A stretch of 12,909 bases of DNA from a bacterium (GTDB lineage: Bacteria; Chloroflexota; Dormibacteria; UBA8260; Bog-877). The position numbers were made by a program, and so were the translations under genes. Of the stretch, positions 1 to 7,098 are shown piece after piece. How positions within the stretch are numbered: position 1 is the stretch's first letter; each line of letters begins with the position of its first letter. The stretch lies in the NCBI GenBank assembly GCA_021802115.1, contig JAKABA010000107.1:1-12909 (forward strand), given 5' to 3'. Under the pieces are notes generated by a model. That model worked only from the letters and a program-made list of their open reading frames with translations, was not told the DNA's origin and did not search any database.

Positions 1-48
1 CAGCGACATCCAAGACCCTGATATGGGAGCGAATCTGATCTCAAAAAG

Positions 49-99
49 TGGAGCCGACGGTCAGATTCGAACTGACGGCCAGCTGTTTACAAAACAGGT
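49..99 (-). other. 3' fragment of a tRNA-Thr(TGT) gene; probable att site
   Basis: Read on the minus strand, this segment has the anticodon arm with a 7-nt loop and anticodon TGT (89-91), a short variable region, a perfect 5-bp T-arm around a TTCGAAT loop (60-76), a 7-nt acceptor 3' strand (53-59), discriminator T and an encoded CCA (49-51). The anticodon stem pairs except at its outermost C-C position. No D-arm and no matching 5' acceptor strand (GCCGACG) occur beyond 99, so this is only the 3' part of the gene. Tyrosine-recombinase elements commonly use tRNA 3' ends as attB and leave such a copy at the far end of the element. By polarity the element would lie to the right (above 99) and old chromosome to the left. 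A tRNA broken for another reason cannot be excluded. Confidence 0.75.
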
Positions 100-136
100 G
101 AACCTGAGATCAACTTTCCGATAGCCTGAAGTGAGC

Positions 137-201
137 TGACAGCCACGTTGACAGCCACCAGCTTCTTATCAACAGGCTTTTCCACAGTCTGGCAGCTGTC
201 A
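137..201. repeat. TGACAGC repeats beside the tRNA fragment
   Basis: TGACAGCCAC occurs twice in direct orientation, at 137-146 and 149-158, with starts 12 bp apart. Its core appears once more inverted, as GCTGTCA, at 195-201. The cluster is within 100 bp of the tRNA-Thr fragment, where arm-type integrase or Xis sites are expected. It could also be an operator for a neighbouring gene or chance. Confidence 0.4.
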
Positions 202-429
202 GGCGATTTGGAAGGCTCGGCTGCCCGGACGGGGGATAGGCTCCCCATCCTCAGCCATCCCGGCCAGGTGCACGGCGATAGCCCCCTCGATGTTGTGAGT
301 CACCTCGGCCACCGTCCGGCCGGTGGCGACGCATCCCGGCAGGTCCGGTACGAAGGCGCTGTACCCGGTCGCCGTGGGCTCGATCACCACCGCATAGCTG
401 AGCCGTGTCTCAGTCTCTTCCATACTCAC
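199..429 (-). CDS. hicB: HicB-family antitoxin
   Basis: The 76-residue product is a short HicB-type antitoxin that would neutralise the HicA toxin encoded just upstream. The core shows the family pattern YAVVIEPTATGYSAFVPDLPGCVATG (residues 12-37, quoted as seen), followed by a helix with an AVAEV-like register and a GEPIPRPGSR segment near the C-terminus. There is no C-terminal DNA-binding domain, so it belongs to the short, partial-RNase-H-fold-only class. The start is GTG (427-429), which overlaps the hicA stop codon as GTGA, implying translational coupling with toxin first and antitoxin second. The order hicA-hicB is the usual one. Autoregulation of the pair is likely from the family but no operator was identified. 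Confidence 0.85.
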   Translation of the reverse strand: MSMEETETRLSYAVVIEPTATGYSAFVPDLPGCVATGRTVAEVTHNIEGAIAVHLAGMAEDGEPIPRPGSRAFQIA

Positions 430-632
430 GACCTCCCCAGTCTAGGCAGTCGGGCCTGTTTCCGTATGCTCGCCAACGTTCCCGGAGCCAGATCGTCTCC
501 CGGCGCTCCGGCGATGGTCACCCGCCCGGGCTTGCTCGGGTGCGTGAACTGCCGATGGTCGCCCGCCGTCCTGGGCCGCACCTCTTCCCATCCGTCGCTG
601 GTCAGCGCCCGAAGCACGTCTCGAACCTTCAC
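426..632 (-). CDS. hicA: HicA-family mRNA interferase toxin
   Basis: The 68-residue product matches the HicA toxin family, small double-stranded-RNA-binding-fold RNases that cleave mRNA. It has the N-terminal VRDVLRALTSDGWEEV helix region, then GDHRQFTHP, where the His of GDH is the expected catalytic residue, then GRVTIAG and the closing APGTLASIRKQARL helix. Length and motif order are normal and no residue looks lost. The start is GTG at 630-632 with AGGG about 10 nt upstream. The stop overlaps the hicB start. It lies 61 nt downstream of the DUF2283 gene on the same strand, so the three may form one transcript. In a decaying element such a pair would act as a retention module. Confidence 0.88.
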   Translation of the reverse strand: MKVRDVLRALTSDGWEEVRPRTAGDHRQFTHPSKPGRVTIAGAPGDDLAPGTLASIRKQARLPRLGRS

Positions 633-693
633 GATCCGGCCCTGTCACGTGGGCCGCTGGAGCAGCCGGCCTATCCGGTCGGGCAAAGCGAGC

Positions 694-927
694 TCAGGCG
701 AATACACGGATGTCGTGAGCCGCCAGCAGCCGCCCGACTTCCTCACTCTCCGGCAGATCGTCGATGTCCACGCCGTGGCTCACGTTGAGGAGTTCGATCC
801 CCACGGGCTCACCCGAGGAGTCATAGTCGATCCGCCGCTCCGTACTCAGATCCTCCCCGTATGCGTAGGTGCCCTCCCTAAGGGTGATGTAGATTGCATC
901 CGCTTCTCGGTCATGCTCTAGGTGCAT
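694..927 (-). CDS. DUF2283 protein
   Basis: The 77-residue product opens with HLEHDREADAIYITLREG, the characteristic D-x-E-x-D-A-x-Y-I start of DUF2283, and continues with the family's acidic D-YDSSGEPVGIELLNVS strand-turn-strand segment and a short helical C-terminus. ATG is at 925-927; the Shine-Dalgarno sequence is weak. DUF2283 proteins are commonly encoded next to DUF4258 proteins and the pair is suspected to act as a toxin-antitoxin system, but function is not established. Here the expected DUF4258 partner is not immediately upstream; a DUF4258 gene occurs about 5 kb away at 5918 on the same strand. The gene precedes hicA by 61 nt. Confidence 0.8.
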   Translation of the reverse strand: MHLEHDREADAIYITLREGTYAYGEDLSTERRIDYDSSGEPVGIELLNVSHGVDIDDLPESEEVGRLLAAHDIRVFA

Positions 928-1374
928 GGTTCATAGCCCTCAGTCCGCCGCCGTGATGGTCCGGGGTGGGTTCAAGTCCTTGGCGATCACTGCTCTCGCC
1001 CCAAGCATGGCCAGACGGCTGCATCTTGCCCGTTGACGCTCTGAAGATGAACCTGCAGGGCAGGCACAAGTACGTGGAAAATAACGGTGACCTTCAGGAC
1101 CAACCGCTGGACGCCGACGGCTATTACACCACACCCGCTGGAGGCACTGTGCGTCCGGACAGGTCCCAGAATGAGGTACGACCCTTCGCCTAGTCGGTCC
1201 GTCACGTCCGAGATCAGCCAGACGCAGGGGAGCGGACTCTATTTCGGAGGGCCGTACACGGACAAGGCGGTCAGCCACCCTGGTTGAAGGCGCAAGAGAA
1301 ACGGCGACACTTGGCTACCTGGTGGCATGTAGCGCCTCACGACCCCGAGAGCGCCCAACGCCGGGATGGCTGGA
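928..1374. other. Region with no recognisable gene
   Basis: All reading frames here are short. One minus-strand frame ending at 940 has a gene-like tail (MLGARAVIAKDLNPPRTIT) just 12 nt before the DUF2283 start, and another (987-1205) is hydrophobic with a strand-like pattern. They may be pieces of one frameshifted gene. Neither is recognised and neither has a convincing start signal. Confidence 0.4.
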
Positions 1375-2046
1375 CTACTTAAGGATCAGCGGCTCGTAGT
1401 AGAAGAATGGGTCCGGCTTGCCCCAGAGAGAGCCGTTGACGGAGAAGTAGACGACTCCGTAGTAGGTGCCGAGACGTGACGACACTAGGTCCGACGGCCA
1501 TTCCATGCTGGCAGATGCTGTCTGCCCGGGTTGAAGCGAGATTGCGGTTGTGCCTTCAGGCAACGCTCGCTGCGAATTCCAGATAACGTGAGTCCAGGCA
1601 TTTGGTAGAACGGTAGGGTCACCACCCAGCGTGAACGGTAGACCACCACTCGTAATCAAGAGCTGGTAGCTCACTGTTTCCACTGAAGATGTCTCATTCC
1701 GCATGAACACCGTGACCAAGGGACCGGAGGTTGTCGTGACAGTGCGAGGCATCTCCTGAAGCGGATTCGATGGCTGTGACCCGGTCAACGCTCCGCTCCA
1801 GAAAACTACTAGTGGAATCTGCACAGCGATGCTCGCTCCGGGCACCGTAGCCGGTACTGTGCTGGTATCGAGGTGCGGTCTTGCATTTCGCGCGAAGCTA
1901 GTGAGGCGAGGCGAATACGTCGAGCGTACCGGCCGGCTCGCATACGTTGACGCGCATCCTGCTGCCACCGCCGCCAAGATCAGTAGGCCGGCAATATGTC
2001 CAAGTGACTTCAGACTGCATGTTGGGACGAACACCCGGGGCGTCAC
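1375..2046 (-). CDS. Putative secreted lipoprotein, unknown function
   Basis: The product has a type II signal peptide: a basic start, a hydrophobic stretch (IAGLLILAAVAAGC) and a lipobox ending in Cys, followed by a Ser/Thr/Pro/Arg-rich tether. The mature part is about 190 residues, rich in beta-strand-like segments (PLVTVFMRNETSSVETVSYQ, then ISLQPGQTASASMEW, then LGTYYGVVYFSVNG), suggesting an Ig-like or similar sandwich fold outside the membrane. I favour the GTG start at 2046, preceded by GAGGGG with a 6-nt spacer; a longer reading from GTG at 2085 is possible. The gene is monocistronic. No specific family is recognised. Three other small lipoprotein genes follow within 3 kb, so this may be a lipoprotein island. 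Confidence 0.75.
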   Translation of the reverse strand: MTPRVFVPTCSLKSLGHIAGLLILAAVAAGCASTYASRPVRSTYSPRLTSFARNARPHLDTSTVPATVPGASIAVQIPLVVFWSGALTGSQPSNPLQEMPRTVTTTSGPLVTVFMRNETSSVETVSYQLLITSGGLPFTLGGDPTVLPNAWTHVIWNSQRALPEGTTAISLQPGQTASASMEWPSDLVSSRLGTYYGVVYFSVNGSLWGKPDPFFYYEPLILK

Positions 2047-2565
2047 TCCCGTCCCCTCTGGATCGGCGCGAGTTGAATTGGCCACAGTCGCATTGTAGGC
2101 CAGCTCCGGCGGGTATCAAGCGCAGAGGAGGAATTGTTACGCGACATCCGTTCTGCTGTACGCTGGCACCACCCACATGGGTACGCTCTGGAGCCTCTTC
2201 AATGGAACGAGCGGAACGCCGGTCGGCCCATTCTAGAGAGGCTCCGACCCGCCTCGGCGCTGGCCCGGCGTCACCTGCAGTACGTCCCCTATCCTATGAC
2301 CGCTATGCGCGCCTGTGTCAGGAAGGGGCCCAACGACCGGACCGGCGAAGCCAGCGGGCACCAAGACAGCCTCCGGGTACTTGGTAGCACCAGCTTCACG
2401 CCACCCTACGATTGTGTACAGGGGGCGAGCGCGGAAGGCAAGCGAGACCATTCTTGCGGACCACCTTCGCCGCACTCAGGCGCCGAACGGCAAGTAGATG
2501 CTCACCAGTCGCGCCCGCGACGACAGCCTCCAGCATTGGAGTCCCGTTGGGGGGATGTTATTTTA
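2047..2565. other. Intergenic region between divergent lipoprotein genes
   Basis: The roughly 500 bp between the minus-strand lipoprotein gene and the plus-strand lipoprotein gene contain overlapping short frames without domain, coding character or ribosome-binding site. A possible weak promoter for the plus-strand gene is TTGGAG (from 2537) with a 17-nt spacer to TATTTT (2559-2564). The -10 element lies too close to the ATG at 2566 unless translation begins at GTG 2584. Nothing else is recognised. Confidence 0.4.
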
Positions 2566-3069
2566 ATGAGCATCATAGGTAGAGTGTCAGACCTAAGGGA
2601 TCGTAGAAGTACTTTGCCCCGTTTGGCCTGGCCTATCCGGTTGCCTGTCAAGCTGTTCGTGGTGCTGGCGTGCCTGACTCCAATCACAACTGGTGCGACA
2701 GGCTGTGGCTCGGCCCACCCCCGTCCTTTGATCTCGCCGCCGGCATCGCCGTCATCGACCCCACCTAACCTTAGTCAGGACGGGCACGGCCCCACTATCG
2801 TCGCTCCTCGTTTCGGAACAGGGCCCACTCAGGTAAAGTTCACAGCTCCGTCCAACGCATTCTTTGTGGCTTTCTGGTGCGTCGGCCCAGGCACGCCGAC
2901 GCTTGCCGTGAATAGCGGCCCACCGATGCCGTTCGCAGCGTGCAAGCAGTCCGAGACTTCTGGAGCGAACTTCGGCAGCAGCCCTGGCTCTGAAGTAGTG
3001 GTTATGCTACATGTCAGTGCCAAGACCAAGTGGGAAGTCTATATTTCCCAGTACCCAATGCCCGGATAG
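2566..3069 (+). CDS. Putative secreted lipoprotein, unknown function
   Basis: The 167-residue product has a basic N-terminus, a hydrophobic segment (LFVVLACLTPITTGATGC, about residues 30-47) and a Cys at the lipobox position, then a Pro/Ser-rich linker (about 50-75). The mature domain of about 95 residues is beta-rich and contains two further Cys (in AFWCVG and FAACKQS) that could form a disulfide. It ends in SAKTKWEVYISQYPM. This is the only plus-strand gene supported in the window. The open frame extends upstream to 2134 but that part has no coding character; ATG 2566 is chosen, with in-frame GTG 2584 (AGG upstream) as an alternative. The protein is probably exported and anchored to the outer face of the cell membrane. 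Family not recognised. Confidence 0.7.
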   Translation: MSIIGRVSDLRDRRSTLPRLAWPIRLPVKLFVVLACLTPITTGATGCGSAHPRPLISPPASPSSTPPNLSQDGHGPTIVAPRFGTGPTQVKFTAPSNAFFVAFWCVGPGTPTLAVNSGPPMPFAACKQSETSGANFGSSPGSEVVVMLHVSAKTKWEVYISQYPMPG

Positions 3070-3345
3070 CGGGAGACTGACAGGGGGAGTGATGGTTCGG
3101 TGGGCTCCGTCATGAGCGAGGAGTGGACATGGCCAGACCCCAGAGGAGCGAGGCGACTCCCGCTGTAGCCAGGGCCAGGATCACGGGCGCTCATCTCCTT
3201 CACTCAGCACTATTCTCGATCTCTGGATCGGGCCGGCACCCAGAAGCAAAGGAACCCCTGGCCGGCTCGGAGGCGAGAGGCATACCTTCCCGACGATCGA
3301 CATGGGCACTTCCCGTCCCGTCACTCTGAAGCCAGCGCTGCTGCC

Positions 3346-3909
3346 CTACATGGCTGCTAGAGTCAGCTTCAGCGGCACGTTGTGCCCCGACTGAATCCGG
3401 AACGGGCCGAAGGAGCCCGAGAGCGCGTCGGGGTACGTTGAGAAGGCCGCATCAACCCGATAGACGCCCGGCTGGAGGTGGATGTGGAACTCGCCGTCCT
3501 TGGCGGTCCGGACGCTCACTGAAGATGAGCCCAGGTCAGTTTCCAACCGGAAAGTGACTATTCCGTCGGACACTGGAGTCGCGGTCGGACCATTAGTAGC
3601 AACAGCACCGCCGGTCACCAGAAGAACGCCGCTCACGTCTACCGAAGACGGACCTCTGACCGCATGGTCGTGGCCCGTGGGCTTGTTGAGGGTCGGGGCG
3701 CTGGCACAGCCCGTCAGCAGCGCGGTAGCCATCATCACCGCAACGGCCAACAACGGCACCGTGACTCGAACTCGGATCACCACTGTCCGCGACGAGTCAC
3801 TTCGAGCATCCAGTTGGGTGGTGGCCTTCGGCGGTTCCAGGGACGGCTCTTGGCCGCCCGGAGCCACAGGAACACCGGTGCGCGGTCTCAGCCGAGGGAA
3901 CCTGATCAC
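3346..3909 (-). CDS. Putative lipoprotein with carboxypeptidase-regulatory-like domain
   Basis: The product has a long basic N-terminal region, then a hydrophobic stretch and lipobox (VAVMMATALLTGC) and a polar linker. The C-terminal half reads like a prealbumin/carboxypeptidase-regulatory-like beta sandwich: VSGVLLVTGG, then VTFRLETD, then AKDGEFHIHLQPGVYRVDA, and a final VPLKLTLAAM. Such domains are common in exported anchored proteins; the substrate is unknown. A good promoter (TTGACA, 17 bp, TAAATC) ends 7 nt before an in-frame GTG at 3909, so that start, probably leaderless, is preferred. The frame itself is open from 3933, upstream of the predicted transcript start. GTG codons at 3783 and 3780 would give a more usual signal peptide length but lack a ribosome-binding site. 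Confidence 0.7.
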   Translation of the reverse strand: MIRFPRLRPRTGVPVAPGGQEPSLEPPKATTQLDARSDSSRTVVIRVRVTVPLLAVAVMMATALLTGCASAPTLNKPTGHDHAVRGPSSVDVSGVLLVTGGAVATNGPTATPVSDGIVTFRLETDLGSSSVSVRTAKDGEFHIHLQPGVYRVDAAFSTYPDALSGSFGPFRIQSGHNVPLKLTLAAM

Positions 3910-3916
3910 GTTACCT

Positions 3917-3945
3917 GATTTACAGCTGCGCACTCTTCATGTCAA
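3917..3945 (-). promoter_or_regulatory. Sigma70-type promoter of the 3346-3909 gene
   Basis: Minus strand: consensus -35 TTGACA (3940-3945), 17-bp spacer, -10 TAAATC (3917-3922). Transcription would begin near 3910, at or next to GTG 3909, implying a leaderless mRNA, a common arrangement in actinobacteria. Confidence 0.6.
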
Positions 3946-4252
3946 CCCCTTGTCGCCAGACGCCCTGCTTGGACCTTGGGTGCATGACGAAGATGACCAA
4001 CTCCTCACCGCCTTGTCTGCGACTCGAGTAATGGCTATACCGTCCCGAACGGTTGAGAGCGCCGTAGGTGGGTCTGGCACTCAGCGCGGCGAGGGATGCT
4101 TGGCGAAGCTCCTAGTCGATGGCTTGACAGCTGAAGACGGCTGACGCGGAGAGCTGTCGAATCAGCGGGTCGAAACAGTGACGCACTCTGTAATCGGCCT
4201 GTCCGTGGTAGCGAGCCAGCCCTGCTCCGCGTGGAGCAAGCAAGGCAGGCGC
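3946..4252. other. Intergenic region, nothing recognised
   Basis: The 307 bp between two minus-strand lipoprotein genes have only short overlapping frames without domains, and no clear hairpin terminator or RNA gene was seen. Confidence 0.4.
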
Positions 4253-4642
4253 TCACGGGGTCTTGACCGGATACTCCCCAAATATGAATGCACCCGAGCC
4301 AGCATCCAGGAAGATGCGAACTGTGTGCACTGACAAAGGACACGTGTGTGGCAGCAATCCCGCTGGGCCGCACGACGGAGGCGTGAAGGTTCCACTAAAG
4401 GTGACAGCCCACACCATGCGATGCGGGCGGGGGGTCCCAGTCTGAAAGGCGCCCGAAGGACCTGAAGCCGCCCTGACCAGGCTGACTGGGGTGGACGACA
4501 CCTGCTGCGCTCGAACCCTTGCCAATGCCACCGCCTTTTGACGGGATATCCCTAGAAGTGACCCGCCACAAGCCGTCATGAGCACCAGGACCGCCAAGCT
4601 GAGGCCAACCATGGCAGTCGAACGCGGGCCAATCGGTCCCAT
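4253..4642 (-). CDS. Putative PepSY-like lipoprotein
   Basis: The 129-residue product has a short basic start, a hydrophobic segment ending in a lipobox (LAVLVLMTACGG, about residues 13-25) and then one compact domain. The domain begins with SRQKAVALARVRAQQ, the helix typical of PepSY-like folds in small secreted proteins, and closes with VRIFLDAGSGAFIFGEYP, matching the 'v-v-D-a-x-T/S-G-x-v' end strand of that fold. Two Cys (SCGP and HTCP) flank a Pro/Gly-rich insert and may pair. ATG 4642 follows AGAGAGGG at unusually close spacing. The longer open frame to 4924 lacks coding character. PepSY-like domains often inhibit or bind peptidases or sense extracytoplasmic conditions; the role here is unknown. 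Confidence 0.65.
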   Translation of the reverse strand: MGPIGPRSTAMVGLSLAVLVLMTACGGSLLGISRQKAVALARVRAQQVSSTPVSLVRAASGPSGAFQTGTPRPHRMVWAVTFSGTFTPPSCGPAGLLPHTCPLSVHTVRIFLDAGSGAFIFGEYPVKTP

Positions 4643-4920
4643 GCCCTCTCTGAACGTCTTAGCCCTCCAGACGGTTTCGAAATTCTGCAGATGCACACCA
4701 ACTTGTCGCCCGACCGGCGGCATGACCACAGGGCGATGGGATGACGGGCAGCGTGACGCTGTGCCATCCGCTCGACGAACCTCCGGGGCCAGTCGCAGGC
4801 GAGCACACTTGCCACGGATCCAGTTCCAATTGGTAATCGAGCCTAGGGGTAACCACCTGAGTGCCGTGGCGCTGGTGCACCTGTGCTGGTCTCTCAACCA
4901 AGCCGGATTCGGGCACCGGC

Positions 4921-5082
4921 TCATAGGCAGGTTCCAGGAATGTTCTTAACAGACGTCTCGCCGGGTCGAACGGCTACCTCGACCGAAATCCAGGAGGCAC
5001 CGACGTCCAAGACGTACCCGCCAGGAGGAAGGACGAACTGGACCTCTTCGTTGACTTTCACTTTGGTGCGCGTCACCTCCAC
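4921..5082 (-). pseudogene. C-terminal remnant of a secreted beta-sandwich protein
   Basis: The minus-strand frame is open from a TGA at 5107-5109 down to the TGA at 4921-4923 and has clear coding character. It contains FRYVPPGVEVTRTKVKV, then EEVQFVLPPGGYVLDVG, then SWISVEVAVRPGETSVKNI. The PPG-Y-L pattern resembles the 'LQPGVYRVDA' strand pair of the 3346-3909 lipoprotein, i.e. a carboxypeptidase-regulatory-like fold. Only about 53-62 residues remain, with GTG codons at 5082 or 5076 as the sole possible starts and no signal peptide or ribosome-binding site. I read it as the 3' end of a truncated gene; a genuine 53-residue protein is less likely. Confidence 0.5.
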
Positions 5083-5147
5083 GCCAGGAGGAACGTACCG
5101 AAAGCTTCACGGGGTGACGCCCCCTTGGTCGTCAGGGAACCGCGGAA

Positions 5148-5369
5148 CTATCGCCTCGACCTCGGACCGGATTCGTACTTGCGGTCATGCCATGGCCCGA
5201 GCAACTCATGGCCGATCGTCCGCTGGTCTTGGTGGACCTCCTCCCGGACCTGTGCTTGCCGCCGTGTCACACTGACTTCAACGCAATTCGAGCAGAGTCG
5301 TCGCCGCCGCCAGAACTTCACTCGAGCTTCAATTGGATTGCCGCATCTGTAGCACTCACCGTGCATCAT
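5148..5369 (-). CDS. Small zinc-ribbon protein
   Basis: The 73-residue product has a clean CxxC...CxxC zinc ribbon, Cys6-x2-Cys9 and Cys26-x2-Cys29, separated by a basic segment (EARVKFWRRRR), followed by a charged helical tail (VTRRQAQVREEV). ATG is at 5367-5369 with AAGGAAC 9 nt upstream, a plausible ribosome-binding site. Zinc ribbons of this size bind nucleic acid or act as adaptor modules; no particular family is recognised. The last 25 or so residues look less protein-like, so the 3' end may be altered by a frameshift. It lies between the truncated lipoprotein remnant and the degraded DUF4258 gene. Confidence 0.5.
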   Translation of the reverse strand: MMHGECYRCGNPIEARVKFWRRRRLCSNCVEVSVTRRQAQVREEVHQDQRTIGHELLGPWHDRKYESGPRSRR

Positions 5370-5477
5370 GTGTTGCTTGTTCCTTTGCCGGAATGAAGCT
5401 GGCAGCCTGCGACAGCCTACTGCGATGCACCACGCGGATGAGTCCAGTAGATGCAGGGGGCCGATCCGAATATGTTG

Positions 5478-5918
5478 TCACCACGGCAGTGAACCACGAT
5501 CGCCCCCACTCGCCAACCCGCCAGCCCTCCAGACGGCTGGCTCGGGGCCAGCCCCAGGCTGCGAATGGCACACTTTCCACGGAGGCTCTGCCTGAATGCG
5601 CGTGAGCCAGTGGCTCACATGGGGCCAACGCGCCAACGTGGCGGGGCGGTCAGGCCCAGGTTCGGAAGGAGGCTTCAAGATTCCCGCCATGCCAGCACTC
5701 GGCGGTGCGTGAGCCTCGTCGAGAATGACGCGGGAGCCCGTGTGCCACCCTGGGATTGTACAGATGGGACTTCCACTACGGCCTCCACGATGGGGTATCA
5801 CGATCAGGGTACCCTCCCGGTCGGGGTAGGTCGTGTGGTGGTCAGCAAGCACCGTCTCCACCTCGTCGTCCGATATCCGGCGCTGCCTCATGCGATCACG
5901 AGCATGGGCCGTGTACAC
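5478..5918 (-). pseudogene. DUF4258 protein with degraded C-terminus
   Basis: The first 40-45 residues are a good DUF4258 start: YTAHARDRMRQRRISDDEV, then ETVLADHHTTYPDREGTLIVIP. This is the family's H-A-x-x-R-M-x-x-R-x-I pattern plus the first strands. After about 5790 the frame loses family character: the expected I-x-V-V-V strand is replaced by Gly/Ser/Pro-rich sequence. Another frame there reads EAVVEVPSV, which suggests a frameshift or fused junction. The nominal product is 146 residues, much longer than the usual 80-100. GTG 5918 is preceded by GAGGGAG with an 8-nt spacer. DUF4258 usually pairs with DUF2283; no partner follows here. It begins 50 nt after the integrase stop and may share its transcript. 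Confidence 0.6.
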
Positions 5919-5967
5919 GGGCCGGGCTCCCTCGGCATGAGTCAGCTGGAGCAGGATAGCCGAGGTC

Positions 5968-7098
5968 TCACGTGGTCCGCTGGAGCAACGCGCCCAAGCG
6001 GTCGGCCGCCTGGCGCTTGAGCGATGGAATGACCCCGGCGTAGGTGCTGGCCGTGAGGTTCACAGAGGTATGCCCGAGCAGGCTGGAGACGGTGCTCAAG
6101 TCGGCTCCGGAGGCGAGCATGAGCCCGGCGAAGGCGTGGCGCAGGTGGTGCCAGTGCATCGGCGGGAGTCCGGCGGCCGAGAGCGCCCCAGCGAACTGGT
6201 GGGTGATCGCGCTCCCGCTCCGAGGCGCTCCCGTCGCCGTGGTGAAGGCCAGGCCGGGGATCGGCTCCCGCCACCGGCCACCGGCTGCGAGCCGAGCCTC
6301 AAGCTGGCACTGGCGCTCTTGGGCGAGCGCCTCCACGGCATCGGCTGTCAGTGGCACCGTGCGCCTGCTGGTGCGGCTCTTGACCTCCACCAGCCGGTAC
6401 TCCCCACCGAGGCGCTGGAGGGCTTGGGTGACGTGTAGCTCACCCTCTGCCACGTCCTGCCACCTGAGCCCGAGCAGCTCACCTTGCCTGAGGCCAGTGT
6501 GGACAGCGACGGTTGCCATCCGTCGGAGCCCGTCGTCGTGCAGTGCGTCGAGTAGAGCCTGGGCCTGCTCAGGCGTGAGGATGCGCGGCGGCTGGTGCGG
6601 CACCCTGGGCGCTGAGGCAAGCTGAGCGGAGTTGCGCCCGACCTGGCCCCACCTCTCGGCGTCCGCGAGGGCGGTTCGGAGGGTCGCGCGCACATGAGCG
6701 CACGTTTGAGGGCTGAGCCCCGACGCCTGCATCTTGGCGAGCATCGCAGCCACATCCTGCGGCGAGAGGGCAGCCAGCTTGAGCGACCCTATTTGCCGGG
6801 AGATAAGGGCGCTCATGTAGCGGTAGTGCCGCATGGTCCGCGGGCGGACCCGTGAAGCAACCGACTCCAGCCAGGTATCGAGATAGGCTGACACGCTGGT
6901 GCGACCATCGACTGAAGGCAGCCCAGAGGCCGTCTGCTGTTTGAGCGCGCGAAGTTTCGCCAGCGCTTCCGCTTGGGTGGCGGCGTAGACAGAGCGGCGC
7001 TCCCGGCCGGCCCTGCCCCATCCAAGCGTGACGGAGCCGACCCAGCGGCCATCCGAGCGCTGATAGACGGAGCCCTCGCCGGGGCCACGGCGGCTCAT
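5968..7098 (-). CDS. int: Tyrosine recombinase (phage/AICE integrase)
   Basis: The 376-residue enzyme would integrate and excise an element by site-specific recombination. It begins with an arm-binding domain (GEGSVYQRSDGRWVGSVTLG), followed by a SAM-like core-binding domain (about residues 65-165) and the catalytic domain. All catalytic residues are visible: Arg204 in HTGLRQGELLGLRW, Lys240 in the beta turn EVKSRTSRRTVPL, His317/Arg320 in HHLRHAFAGLML, His343 in LLGHTS and Tyr353 in TASTYAG. Length is normal and the gene looks intact. ATG 7098 is chosen because it has AGGG 6 nt upstream, overlaps the preceding small gene's stop (ATGA) and starts the family domain; the open frame up to 7428 is a shadow of the HTH gene. 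The tRNA-Thr fragment at 49-99 is a candidate target. Confidence 0.95.
   Translation of the reverse strand: MSRRGPGEGSVYQRSDGRWVGSVTLGWGRAGRERRSVYAATQAEALAKLRALKQQTASGLPSVDGRTSVSAYLDTWLESVASRVRPRTMRHYRYMSALISRQIGSLKLAALSPQDVAAMLAKMQASGLSPQTCAHVRATLRTALADAERWGQVGRNSAQLASAPRVPHQPPRILTPEQAQALLDALHDDGLRRMATVAVHTGLRQGELLGLRWQDVAEGELHVTQALQRLGGEYRLVEVKSRTSRRTVPLTADAVEALAQERQCQLEARLAAGGRWREPIPGLAFTTATGAPRSGSAITHQFAGALSAAGLPPMHWHHLRHAFAGLMLASGADLSTVSSLLGHTSVNLTASTYAGVIPSLKRQAADRLGALLQRTT

Noticed and set aside
148..921. Long plus-strand open frame (257 codons) across the left end
   Set aside because: It is antisense to hicB, hicA and the DUF2283 gene, has low-complexity Pro/Arg/Ser content and no domain; the minus-strand genes explain the region.
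960..985. T-arm-like sequence GGGTTCAAGTCC on the plus strand
   Set aside because: The flanking bases do not form a T-stem, and no acceptor strand or CCA follows.
4643..4924. Upstream part of the frame leading into the PepSY-like lipoprotein
   Set aside because: It has no coding character and places about 95 residues before the signal peptide; ATG 4642 begins directly before the signal helix.
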